Assembly (NCBI GenBank): GCA_016190375.1
Contig: JACPQR010000222.1
Span: 1-47,852 of the forward strand
Reading direction: 5' to 3'
Origin: Deltaproteobacteria bacterium
GTDB taxonomy: Bacteria > Myxococcota_A > Polyangia > JACPQR01
Length of the DNA stretch: 47,852 bases
Under the pieces are notes generated by a model that was not told where the DNA came from, did no database searches, and worked only from the letters and a program-made list of their open reading frames with translations. Each line of letters starts with the position of its first letter. Within the stretch, counting starts at the first letter, position 1. The position numbers and the translations under genes are program-made. Of this stretch, positions 32,092 to 40,002 are shown piece after piece.

Positions 32092-32615
32092 TGCGCGGCG
32101 AACCGGCCCGCGAGCGCCGCGTGATCGTTCCCCTGGACCGCCGGCACGATCGGCATCGATTCCGCTGCGGCGTCGAGGCCCTTGATCGCTACTTCCGCGA
32201 ACAGGCGAGCCAGGATGCGCGCCGCCATGCGGCGACGGTCTGGGTCGCGCAGGAGCGGGGGACAGAAGCGGTCCACGGCTTCTACACCCTCTCGATGGCC
32301 TCGGTGCAGCTCGATCGGCTGCCCGATCGGCTCCGGCGGAAGCTGCCCCGCTATCCCACGGTCCCTGCAGTGCGTCTCGGCCGCTTGGCGGTCGCCCTCG
32401 AGGCCAGAGGGATGGGGCTTGGCGCACACCTCTTGTTGGACGCGATGGCGCGGTCGCTCGCAAGCGAGATCGCATGGGTGGCCTTTCTGGTCGACGCCAA
32501 GGACGAGACGGCTCGTTCCTTCTACGCCAGGTACGGCTTCGCGTCTCTGATGGACGATCCGAATCACCTGTTCGTCGCCCGTGGGACCATGGAGCCCCTC
32601 TTCGCCCGGAGGTGA
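32091..32615 (+). CDS. GNAT-family (TacT-type) toxin
   Basis: 174 residues. Motifs: HRFRCGVEALDRYFREQASQ (the 'F.CG...LD.YL...A.QD' start of TacT-like toxins), GFYTLSMASVQLDRLP, PAVRLGRLAVALEARGMGLG (acetyl-CoA loop, R/Q-x-x-G-x-G as RGMGLG) and SFYARYGFASLMDDPNHLFV. Such toxins acetylate the amino group of charged tRNAs and stop translation; the specificity here is unknown. The stop codon lies in the right copy of the 110-bp repeat. Confidence 0.9.
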   Translation: MRGEPARERRVIVPLDRRHDRHRFRCGVEALDRYFREQASQDARRHAATVWVAQERGTEAVHGFYTLSMASVQLDRLPDRLRRKLPRYPTVPAVRLGRLAVALEARGMGLGAHLLLDAMARSLASEIAWVAFLVDAKDETARSFYARYGFASLMDDPNHLFVARGTMEPLFARR

Positions 32616-32722
32616 AGTCAGGGCACCTGCGCAGGCAGGACGAGCATGATGTCGGGGTCCGCGTCGGGCCACGTCTCGCGCACCGCGTCGAGGGCGCGGT
32701 ACAGCGCGCGACTGGCGATCAG
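32613..32722. repeat. 110-bp direct repeat, right copy
   Basis: Identical to 30733-30842. This copy is the genuine 3' end of the lipoprotein gene (complement, stop at 32618-32620) and also supplies the stop codon of the GNAT toxin gene at 32613-32615. Confidence 0.95.
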
Positions 32723-34165
32723 CGCGAACAGAACGAGCTGAGCGGACGCGGGTCTGCCGGCCTGCGCGTGCCGCGCCAGCGTGCGGGTGGCGCGGTCGTA
32801 GTCGAATGGGCCGAATACCTCCACCTTCGCGCGGCCGCGGGTCTGCTCCTCGTCCACGCGCTGTCCTGCGACCGGGTGCAGCCTCACCTCCCAGCTCCTG
32901 TCGCCCTCCACCCGGCGGAGCCGCACGTCATCGAGCCCCGCCGCCATCAGGGACAGGATGACGCGCGCGAAGACGTGCGCCTCGAGCTCGTCGTTGACCA
33001 CGACTGCCACGGGCAGCTCGCCTGCGGCCGCGACCTCGGCGGTCGAAGCGCCGGCGAGCACGGCCGTCGCCTGGGCCTTGATCGCGCGCGCGGCCTCCGT
33101 GAACGGCTCGTAGGCGACGACCTTCGCGCCCCATCGCGGGGCGTGCCGCACGGTCCTCGGGGCGAACGCCGCCGGGTCGACCTCCCTGCGGTCCACCTCG
33201 CCGGCGATCACGGCGACCACCGGGAGCAGGCTCATCCTGGTCTCTGCCTCCCCGACCTCGACGAGGACGCGCGACCCGGGCGCGCCTCGCGCCCCGCCCC
33301 GTTCGGGCAGCGCGACGCGCGAGAGGGCCGCGCGCGCCGCTTCGTAGGGCCCGCGCACGAGCGCCGCGAACGGATCCTCGTCGGTGACGCCGAGCGCGGA
33401 GGTTGCCGAGCGATAGGCGCGCTGAACCGCCGAAGCCGCGCGCCGTGACTCCTCGGGAGCCTGGGCCAGCACGGAGCCGGGGCAGCCCCTCGCGCAGGGG
33501 TCGTCTCCCAGCGCGGCGAGCGCCGCGATGCCCCCTGCCGAATCTCGCTGGCCCAGGCCAAGAACGGCGCGGCGCACCGCGTCGACGTAGAAGAGGGACG
33601 CGACATGGGCCGCCGGGGAGCGACGCGTCACCATCCGCAACGCCAGAGCGATCCCCTGAGGCGTCCGTGGCCCGAGCCGCAAGAGCTGCACCGCGTCACC
33701 GAGCCCCCGCGCCGCCGCGGCATACACGTCGCCGACCCGCAGCTCCGCGGCGAGCGCCGTGTACAGCGCCGCCGGCGTCGGCCCGGCGCCGCGGAGCTCT
33801 GCGAGCGCGCGGAGCACCCCTGGATCCTCCGAGAACTCACCCCAGGCGGCGAGGTCGACGCTGGCTGCTGCCGCGAGGTACCGCGCCTCGTCCTCTCCCG
33901 GGCTGCCGCGCCGCCTGCCCAGCTCGTAGAGGCTGCGGATCGCCCCGAGCGTCCTGCCGTCCGTCGAGTACGGCACGAGCTGCGAGACGGCGGCGGCGAG
34001 GGCCGGCGGTGGAAGCGCGTGCCTCCTCGTGCCGGGCGACGGAGCGAGCTCCACCTCATCGAGCTCGGCTTGCAGCGGATCCAGCGGCTCCGGCGGTCCG
34101 ACGGCGGACGAGCAGCCAGCCGACAGGATGGCGATCAGCGCAACCTCGATCCCGGAGCGTTTCAC
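32618..34165 (-). CDS. Large lipoprotein of unknown function
   Basis: 515 residues from the GTG at 34163-34165. The signal peptide MKRSGIEVALIAILSAGC has a canonical SAGC lipobox. The N-terminal half is Ala-rich and helical (ALAAAVSQLVPYSTDGRTLG, SLYELGRRRG, AALYTALAAELRVGDVY), suggesting TPR/HEAT-like packing. The C-terminal half has two similar strand-helix units: VAVVVNDELEAHVFARVILS with AGLDDVRLRR, and SRALYRALDAVRETWPDAD with IMLVLPAQVP. These resemble ExbD-type periplasmic domains in pattern only. Its 3' 105 bp are duplicated at 30738-30842. Neighbours upstream on the same strand form an ABC exporter operon 35 bp away. Confidence 0.75.
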   Translation of the reverse strand: MKRSGIEVALIAILSAGCSSAVGPPEPLDPLQAELDEVELAPSPGTRRHALPPPALAAAVSQLVPYSTDGRTLGAIRSLYELGRRRGSPGEDEARYLAAAASVDLAAWGEFSEDPGVLRALAELRGAGPTPAALYTALAAELRVGDVYAAAARGLGDAVQLLRLGPRTPQGIALALRMVTRRSPAAHVASLFYVDAVRRAVLGLGQRDSAGGIAALAALGDDPCARGCPGSVLAQAPEESRRAASAVQRAYRSATSALGVTDEDPFAALVRGPYEAARAALSRVALPERGGARGAPGSRVLVEVGEAETRMSLLPVVAVIAGEVDRREVDPAAFAPRTVRHAPRWGAKVVAYEPFTEAARAIKAQATAVLAGASTAEVAAAGELPVAVVVNDELEAHVFARVILSLMAAGLDDVRLRRVEGDRSWEVRLHPVAGQRVDEEQTRGRAKVEVFGPFDYDRATRTLARHAQAGRPASAQLVLFALIASRALYRALDAVRETWPDADPDIMLVLPAQVP

Positions 34166-34199
34166 GACGGACCGAGCATGGAGGCCCGCGCCGGGCACG

Positions 34200-34907
34200 T
34201 CAATCCGTTCCGAGCTCTCCGCGGTCTTGCCCGAAGAGCGCAACCAGGGCGCTCTCCTCGATCTGTGCGCCCGCGAGCGTGCCGACGACGCGGCCGGCTC
34301 TCAAGGCGACCACACGCGTCGCCAGGCGCGTGACGCCCTCGAGGTCGTGGCTCGAGAACAGGACGGCGGTGCCGCCGGCGCTCCGGCGGCGGATCTCCGC
34401 TTCGAATCGAGCGACGGCTCCGACGTCGAGACCCGCGAACGGCTCGTCCAGGATCAGCGCGACCGGATCCCCGAGGAGCGCGGCGGCGAGCGCGAGCTTC
34501 CGCTGGGTGCCCGCGGACAGCTCTCCGATCAAGCGATCGTGGTCGGCTCGATCGAGGGCCATGTCGAGCAGGGCGATGACTCGATCGTGCGGCACCGATC
34601 GCACGTCGGCGACGAAACGCATCAGCTCGGCGCCCGTGAGATGTCGGGGCAGGAGCGGATCCTGCGGCAGATATCCGAGCGCCCGGCGCGCCTCGATCGG
34701 CTCGGCGACCAGATCCTTGCCCCCGAGCCGGATCCGACCCGTGTCGGCGATGACCTGGCCGGTCGCGATCCCGATCGTGGTGGACTTGCCCGCTCCGTTC
34801 GGTCCGACCAGGGCGACGATCTCTCCCGCGGCGACCTGCAGGTCCGCCCGCTCGAGCGCGACCTTGCGGCCGTAGGTCTTGGCGACCGACTCGAGCGACA
34901 GGCTCAC
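34200..34907 (-). CDS. ABC exporter ATP-binding protein
   Basis: 235 residues from a GTG at 34905-34907 that overlaps the permease stop (GTGA). Walker A is LVGPNGAGKSTTIG (~34-47), the Q-loop YLPQDPLL, the signature GELSAGTQRKLALAAAL (~128-144), Walker B ALILDEPFAGLDVGAV and the H-loop FSSHDLEGVTRLA. The short CcmA-like ATPase with LSAGT in place of LSGGQ is typical of ABC-2-type exporters. It works with the permease at 34904-36154; cargo unknown. Confidence 0.92.
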   Translation of the reverse strand: MSLSLESVAKTYGRKVALERADLQVAAGEIVALVGPNGAGKSTTIGIATGQVIADTGRIRLGGKDLVAEPIEARRALGYLPQDPLLPRHLTGAELMRFVADVRSVPHDRVIALLDMALDRADHDRLIGELSAGTQRKLALAAALLGDPVALILDEPFAGLDVGAVARFEAEIRRRSAGGTAVLFSSHDLEGVTRLATRVVALRAGRVVGTLAGAQIEESALVALFGQDRGELGTD

Positions 34908-36154
34908 GCCACCCACGCGGCCGCGGTGGCCGCGCCTCCGACGACGAGCCCGTACGCCCACGACGCGGCACGGCGAAAGGACGGCGCGAGCGCCGCGGCA
35001 GCGGCCAGCGGGAGCCCGATGGCAGCGACGTAAGCGGTCCGCGCGAGCGGCGCGCCCGCAATCGCGAGGCCAAGGGCGAGCGCCAACCCCGTCACCGCCG
35101 GCAGGATCGCCGCGGCCGCGGCCCGGCCCAGGATCCGGGCTGACGATGGGGCGGGAAGCACCCGCTCGAGCCAGGCCGGCGACGCGTCCGGCCGCGAGAC
35201 CCTGATCGCAGCCATCCCGAACGCGCCGACGAGCCCGACGGCAGCGCACGCGACCCAGGGCGCCGACCCCGTGCGAAGCGCCGCGATCGTCAGGCCGGCG
35301 ACCCCCAGCGCGGCGAGCACGCCATGCCCGCGAGCCAGGCGCCCGATCTGCGTCGCGTCCTTGACGAAGAAGGGACGGGCAGCTCGCGGCAGAAGCACGC
35401 CCAGGGACAGTCCCACGGGCGAGGGCGCAGGCGGCGGCTGTCCGCCGTAGATGCTGCGCGCGTGCTCGGCCGCAAGCGGCGCGACCTCGAACAGCGCCCT
35501 CCGGTACGCGGCCGGCGCCGCGCAGGCGAGCGCGACGGTGCAGGCCACGGCGATCGCCCCGGGGAACAGGCCCCGCTGGACGCCGGCGGCCGCGAACGCG
35601 ACCAGGGCGACCGCGAGCCCTGGCGCCCAGAAGAACGGCGCGTGCTCGGGCAGAGACCACCCCCCGGCCAGCGCCCGGCGGACGGTCTCGAGCGCCGGCG
35701 ACGTCGAACGCATGGCCGCGCGACCCGCAAGCGCCGCCACGCCGAAGCCAGCAAGAAAGGCGGTCAGCGTCGACACCGCGACCATCACGACGGCCTCGAG
35801 CGCCGGACGCGCCGGCAATCCACCCGCGAGACCGCCCGCCGCGAGCCCGAGGAGCATGAGCGCGAGCGGGCAGACCTTGGCCGCCGCGACCCGTGCCGCA
35901 TCTCGCAGATGAACGCCCGGGGGGATGGGCAGCGGAAGGAGCGCCATGCGATCGGCGCGCTCATACAGCGCCCACTGCGCCTGGAGCGCGGGGATCCCGG
36001 CCGTTGCGACGACTGTCCAGTAGAGGAGCTCCACGAGGCCCCGCGCCCCCGAGCGCAGAGCGACGTCGCGACCGAGGAGCGCTGCCCCGCCAGCGGCGAC
36101 AAGGCCGATCCAGGGCACGTGCGCCCGGCGCAGTCGAGCGATCGGGGAGATCAG
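34904..36154 (-). CDS. ABC-2-type exporter membrane protein
   Basis: 416 residues with about ten hydrophobic segments, e.g. VPWIGLVAAGGAALL, LALMLLGLAAGGLAGGLPA, VVMVAVSTLTAFLAGFGVAA and AVALVAFAAAGVQRG. One cytoplasmic loop has HARSIYGGQPPPAPSPVG and RAARPFFVKDATQIGRLAR. The start is uncertain. A CTG at 36152-36154 overlaps the plsY stop and has AGGAG eight bases upstream; the first GTG (36116-36118) has no ribosome site. Overlap with the ATPase gene and conserved order indicate one exporter. It is not closely similar to any named permease I can recall. Confidence 0.75.
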   Translation of the reverse strand: MISPIARLRRAHVPWIGLVAAGGAALLGRDVALRSGARGLVELLYWTVVATAGIPALQAQWALYERADRMALLPLPIPPGVHLRDAARVAAAKVCPLALMLLGLAAGGLAGGLPARPALEAVVMVAVSTLTAFLAGFGVAALAGRAAMRSTSPALETVRRALAGGWSLPEHAPFFWAPGLAVALVAFAAAGVQRGLFPGAIAVACTVALACAAPAAYRRALFEVAPLAAEHARSIYGGQPPPAPSPVGLSLGVLLPRAARPFFVKDATQIGRLARGHGVLAALGVAGLTIAALRTGSAPWVACAAVGLVGAFGMAAIRVSRPDASPAWLERVLPAPSSARILGRAAAAAILPAVTGLALALGLAIAGAPLARTAYVAAIGLPLAAAAALAPSFRRAASWAYGLVVGGAATAAAWVA

Positions 36155-36726
36155 ACCCGGTTCTCCTGTCCGCGCGCCAGCCGCCGGATGTTCTCGCGGT
36201 GCGAGAGCACGATGGTGACGAACATGACGACGACGAGCGCCAGGAGCTCGCGGCTCGCGGTCGCGAACGGGGCCGCGATCAACGCGGCGATCGCCCCCGA
36301 GAGGGAGCCCAGCGAGGACGTCCGTGTCTTCGCATAGACGGTCAGGTAGGTCAGGCCCGCCGCCGCGCCGGCGACCGGCACGAGGCCGATGAGCACGCCC
36401 ACGCTCGTCGCGGCGCCCTTGCCCCCGCGCAGCTTGAGCCACACCGGAAAGATGTGGCCCACGACCGCGGCGAACCCGACGCCGGCGAGCCACGGGCCGT
36501 TCGTTCCGAGCCGGCTCGCGACGAGGACCGCGACGAGTCCCTTGATCGCGTCGAGGAGCAGCACGAGGACGCCCATCTTCCTTCCGAGGGCTCGCGCCAC
36601 GTTCGTCGCGCCGATGTTCCCGCTGCCGACCTTCCTGAGGTCGATCCCCCGCGCTCGGGCGACGATCACTCCGGTCGGGATCGAGCCCAACAGGTAGCCG
36701 ACGATCGCCATCGCCCACGGAGGCAT
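36151..36726 (-). CDS. plsY: Glycerol-3-phosphate acyltransferase PlsY
   Basis: 191 residues, five to six membrane helices. The three PlsY signatures are present: YLLGSIPTGVIVAR (11-24), RKVGSGNIGATNVARALGRK (31-50) and FPVWLKLRGGKGAATSVG (93-110), with a final HRENIRRL. PlsY transfers acyl from acyl-phosphate to glycerol-3-phosphate, the first step of phospholipid synthesis. Start ATG 36724-36726; the length is normal. The downstream ABC permease overlaps its stop, so the three genes are probably one transcript. Confidence 0.96.
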   Translation of the reverse strand: MPPWAMAIVGYLLGSIPTGVIVARARGIDLRKVGSGNIGATNVARALGRKMGVLVLLLDAIKGLVAVLVASRLGTNGPWLAGVGFAAVVGHIFPVWLKLRGGKGAATSVGVLIGLVPVAGAAAGLTYLTVYAKTRTSSLGSLSGAIAALIAAPFATASRELLALVVVMFVTIVLSHRENIRRLARGQENRV

Positions 36727-36751
36727 CGGGTGGCTTCTAGCACGTCGCGCC

Positions 36752-37732
36752 GTGCTAGAAGATCGTCGAGTGGCATCGACCGACCTCGTCGTCCCGTCCG
36801 GAGTGCTGCAGGAGCTGCCTGCGGAGGAGCCCGTCTTCCGCTCGGCGCCGGCGCGGCTCGCCCCGAGCCCTGGATCGCCTCGATGGCTGGCGGGAACGGC
36901 GGTGCTGACGGCGGCGAGGCTCTCGTTCGTCCCGGGCGAGGATGCGCCGCGTCGCGAGCAGTCGAACGACCCGATCCGGATCCTCGTGGGCGAGCTCTGG
37001 CAGCTCGTCCGTCCGGCCGTCCTCGAGGCGTTTCCCCTCGCGCAGCTCATCGCGGCCCGACAGCGAGCGCCGTCCACCCTGGCCGGACGAGGCCGGCCTG
37101 GGATCGAGGTCCCGCTGCAGATGCTCGAGGGTGTCTTCGCCGCGGGCGCCAGCCCGGGGTGGCTCGGCTTCACGATCGCGCTCGCTCCCGACGATCCGCG
37201 CCCTGCATTCTCGCTCTACCTCGACCTCGGCCCGAGCGAGTGCGGCGAATGGCTGGGCCTCCTCGAGCGGGCGGGGGCCGCCGCGGTGCCGCGGCCGGAT
37301 CTCGAGCGACCTTACGCGCTCTACTACCTCTTTCGGCCGCTCCCGACGCCCTGGGTCTGGATCGGGTCGGGCAAGGCGGAGCTGGGGCGAGGCAAGTTGA
37401 TGCTGGCAGAGGACGGTCCAGCGCTCACTCGAAGGCCCGGCGAGGTCCTGCTCCCGTACGAGACCGTCGACACGGTCGAGATCGCCCACGCCACGAAGTG
37501 GCGTAGCGGGTCGGTCGCCCTCGTCAAGAGCGATGGCTTCCTGACGTTCCTCGCGCCGCGCCGCGACATGCGCGCTCTCGAGGATTGCGCCCATCTGATC
37601 GCCGAGATCTCCGGCGCGGCGATCACGCATCGGACCGGTCCGCTCGCGGCCGGCAGGATCGTGTTCAGGGCGGCCTGGATGTCCACCGCCGCGGCCGGGC
37701 TGGCGGAGCTCGCCCACATCCTGTTCTTCTGA
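36752..37732 (+). CDS. Protein with two PH/GRAM-like halves
   Basis: 326 residues from GTG 36752 (GTG 36770, giving VASTDLVVPSG, is an alternative). The N-terminal half has PRWLAGTAVLTAARLSFVPG and VPLQMLEGVFAAGA; the C-terminal half has RGKLMLAEDGPALTRRPGEV, LLPYETVDTVEIAHATKW and SDGFLTFLAPRRDMRALED. Both fit the 'strand-strand-V-L-PY..V..V......' layout of bacterial PH/GRAM-like domains. It ends in a hydrophobic GLAELAHILFF. Function unknown. Divergent from plsY, with a 25-bp gap. Confidence 0.7.
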   Translation: MLEDRRVASTDLVVPSGVLQELPAEEPVFRSAPARLAPSPGSPRWLAGTAVLTAARLSFVPGEDAPRREQSNDPIRILVGELWQLVRPAVLEAFPLAQLIAARQRAPSTLAGRGRPGIEVPLQMLEGVFAAGASPGWLGFTIALAPDDPRPAFSLYLDLGPSECGEWLGLLERAGAAAVPRPDLERPYALYYLFRPLPTPWVWIGSGKAELGRGKLMLAEDGPALTRRPGEVLLPYETVDTVEIAHATKWRSGSVALVKSDGFLTFLAPRRDMRALEDCAHLIAEISGAAITHRTGPLAAGRIVFRAAWMSTAAAGLAELAHILFF

Positions 37733-37750
37733 GCAACTGCGGAAGTCGAG

Positions 37751-38569
37751 CTAGCCGCTGCCGGCGCTCGCGGCGGGGGCTGGCGCGCGGAAGGCGAGGA
37801 CGACGTTCTGCTCCCGCGCCCGCCGGATGACCGCGATACCGACGAGCAGGGTCGCGATCGCGAGCCACTGGCCCGGCGTCAGACCAGCGTACCTCGGGTC
37901 CGCGGCCGTGATGTCGGTGGCTCTCAAGAAGTCCAGGAAGAAGCGCACCGGAGCGTATGCCACCGCCATCACCCCGACCAGCACCCCCGCGGGCCGGGGT
38001 TTCTTCGCGAGGTGGTACAGGAGCGCGGCGATCAGGATCGCGTACAGGAGCTCGTAGAACCCCAGGTTGTGGCGAACGCCCGACGGCTCGTGGTCCGCTG
38101 GATAACGCACCGCGAGGAAGAACGTCGTGAGCCGTCCGATGTGATCGTGAGCGATGCTGCAGCCGGCGCGCCCGAAGACCCACCCGGGTGCGAGGCCCAT
38201 CGCGAGCGCGTCCGCGTAGGGCAGGTAGGGAAGACCTCTTCGCCGCAGGAAGACGAAGAAGCCCACGAGCGCCCCCATGAACCCGCCAAACGACGAGATC
38301 CCGTTCCAGATCTCGAGGATGAGCCAGGGTCGCTCGACGAGCTTCTGCGGGGTGTAGGCGAGGACGTCGAAGACGTGCGCGCCGACGAAGCCGCAGACGA
38401 GGATCCAGGTGATGAGTGAGCGCGTGGCGTCCATGTCCAGCCCGGTCTTCAGCGCGCGCTTCTCGACGAGGTTCGCACCGAGCAGACACCCGATCGCCAC
38501 CAGCACCCCGAACGGGTGGATCGGGATCGGGCCGAGGTGAACGGTGGGGATGTGGAAGTAGGGCAACAA
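37751..38569 (-). CDS. lgt: Prolipoprotein diacylglyceryl transferase family (Lgt), divergent
   Basis: 272 residues from a TTG at 38567-38569. Seven membrane helices with the Lgt layout: IPIHPFGVLVAIGCLLGANL, then ISSFGGFMGALVGFFVF, then LAPGWVFGRAGCSIAHDHIG, RYPADHE, FYELLYAILI and PVRFFLDFLR. Lgt adds diacylglycerol from phosphatidylglycerol to the lipobox Cys, consistent with the many lipoproteins here. But in E. coli Lgt the equivalents are H103 in an SFHGGL-like motif and N146 in GRIGNF. Here these read SSFGGF and GRAGCS, so two key residues are absent and R143 is kept. Either a divergent functional Lgt or a paralogue. The stop of the upstream lipoprotein gene is 4 bp away. Confidence 0.75.
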   Translation of the reverse strand: MLPYFHIPTVHLGPIPIHPFGVLVAIGCLLGANLVEKRALKTGLDMDATRSLITWILVCGFVGAHVFDVLAYTPQKLVERPWLILEIWNGISSFGGFMGALVGFFVFLRRRGLPYLPYADALAMGLAPGWVFGRAGCSIAHDHIGRLTTFFLAVRYPADHEPSGVRHNLGFYELLYAILIAALLYHLAKKPRPAGVLVGVMAVAYAPVRFFLDFLRATDITAADPRYAGLTPGQWLAIATLLVGIAVIRRAREQNVVLAFRAPAPAASAGSG

Positions 38570-38573
38570 GGGC

Positions 38574-39314
38574 TTACTCGCCGGCGATCTCCACGTCGAG
38601 CGCCGACCTGGGGAGGAGCTTGTACGAATAGATGTAGGAGATGACGCCCGCGATCCGCGCGAACTGCAATCCGCTCGTCGCCCCCTCGATGCGGTAGTTG
38701 TCGTCGTCCACCTCGACGCCGCCGGTCAACGGGTAGCTGCCGCGCGAATCCGGCGCCGCGGTCGCCTCGACGTCCTCGAGCTCGACGAGCACGCCCTCCC
38801 AGCTCTCGGCCGCGGGATCCTCGAAGAGGTCCGCCGGATCCTCGATCAGGGTGGGCTCGGGCGCCAGCCACTCGCCCGTCTTGCGGACGACTCCGTCCGT
38901 GAGCTGCGTGATCGTGCGACCAGTCTCGTCGGCCCACTCGGGGTTGATCTGCCCGAGCTCGAACTCGGCGTACGTCCCCTCCACCTCGACCACGTCGCCG
39001 GGCAGGAGGTAGGCGCCAGCCGGCAGGACGTTGGGAGCGTAGAGCTGGATCCCCGAGTACGGCCCGCCGCCGATCTCCTGCGCGAAGACGGTCCCGACCT
39101 TGCCGCTGCCGTCCTCGTCGAAGCGGTCAATCACCGTCACGACGAGGTTCGTAGCGCGGACGGTCTCGCCGACCTCGGGGTGCGCCTCCTCACCGTCGTC
39201 CTGAACCTGGTAGAGCGTCAGCTTCGAGCCGCCCTCGTCGAAGGTCGGCTCGCCGGGAGGGATCTCGGTCGCGCAGGCGCCGAGGACGATGAAGAGCGAC
39301 GAGAAGCAGCGCAT
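38574..39314 (-). CDS. OB-fold-like lipoprotein
   Basis: 246 residues. The signal peptide MRCFSSLFIVLGAC ends in LGAC. The mature part looks like one or two OB-fold units: TVRATNLVVTVIDRFDEDGS, GIQLYAPNVLPAGAYLLPGD, VVEVEGTYAEFE (~105), then SWEGVLVELEDVEATAA and the end VISYIYSYKLLPRSALDVEI. This resembles the YhcR/DUF5689-like OB domains found in exported nucleases and phosphodiesterases, where they follow an endonuclease; here the OB part stands alone. Probably co-transcribed with the Lgt-family gene. Confidence 0.7.
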   Translation of the reverse strand: MRCFSSLFIVLGACATEIPPGEPTFDEGGSKLTLYQVQDDGEEAHPEVGETVRATNLVVTVIDRFDEDGSGKVGTVFAQEIGGGPYSGIQLYAPNVLPAGAYLLPGDVVEVEGTYAEFELGQINPEWADETGRTITQLTDGVVRKTGEWLAPEPTLIEDPADLFEDPAAESWEGVLVELEDVEATAAPDSRGSYPLTGGVEVDDDNYRIEGATSGLQFARIAGVISYIYSYKLLPRSALDVEIAGE

Positions 39315-39360
39315 CGAGCGGCAACCATAGTGCCGCCCGGAGCTGGTTTCAAGGAAGTGC

Positions 39361-39759
39361 TCAGTCCCTCGGGGACCAGGGCCGCTTGCGGCGGATGCCC
39401 GCGCGAAGGTCCTGCATCATGCGGCGCAGGCCATCCATGTAAAGCTCGTGGACGTACTCGAAGAGCAACCTCTTGTGAGTGCGCGCCATGGAGGTCAGGC
39501 GCACTCCCATGCTGTGGAAGTAGGGGTCGAACGTGTCGTACATGACGTCGCCCTTGGCCCAGATCGTGTCGCCTCCTGGGATCGGGAGCTCCACCTGGAC
39601 GATGCTCGACCGGCGCGACATCGGCTCGATCAGCTTGTTCAGGTAGACGCCGCTGGCGCTCAGGTTCACCGAGAAGCACCGGTGCGGCTCGTCGTCGACG
39701 TACTGCGTCAGGTAGATCTGCGCCGGGACGCGCATGGCGGCGCGCCGTTCCGTACCCAT
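39361..39759 (-). CDS. PilZ-domain protein
   Basis: 132 residues from ATG 39757-39759, preceded by AAGGAGG 7 nt upstream. The PilZ hallmark is present: GTERRAAMRVPAQIYLTQYV (RRxxxR at 5-10) and FSVNLSASGVYLNK with NLSASG in place of (D/N)xSxxG (~32-37), then IVQVELPIPGG. A C-terminal helix rich in Arg/Met follows (LYMDGLRRMMQDLRAG). PilZ domains bind cyclic di-GMP; both binding motifs are intact, so this is likely a c-di-GMP effector. A single-domain PilZ of this size is common in Myxococcota. Confidence 0.92.
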   Translation of the reverse strand: MGTERRAAMRVPAQIYLTQYVDDEPHRCFSVNLSASGVYLNKLIEPMSRRSSIVQVELPIPGGDTIWAKGDVMYDTFDPYFHSMGVRLTSMARTHKRLLFEYVHELYMDGLRRMMQDLRAGIRRKRPWSPRD

Positions 39760-40002
39760 CTTCGGACCTCCTTGCGAGTCAGCGGCCCTGGTTGTTGGCG
39801 TCGATCGTAGGCAGGGGCCATCGGGCGGGTCCACTTTTCGCCGGTGCGGAGCCGCCGATGCTCCCCGGGGGCTCCTGGGGCTCGGGACTGGCTGCCCGAG
39901 GTGCCAGCCCGACTGGGCACCGGGCCGTTTTCCGGGGCAGCGCGGCCCTTCCAGCCGGAACGGCGATTGCAGCTCCGGACGGCCGCCCAGGAGGACCGCC
40001 CA

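Noticed and set aside
32613..32722. The 110-bp repeat as an inverted-repeat transposon end
   Set aside because: The copies are direct, not inverted, and match the coding end of a gene; no transposase is inside.
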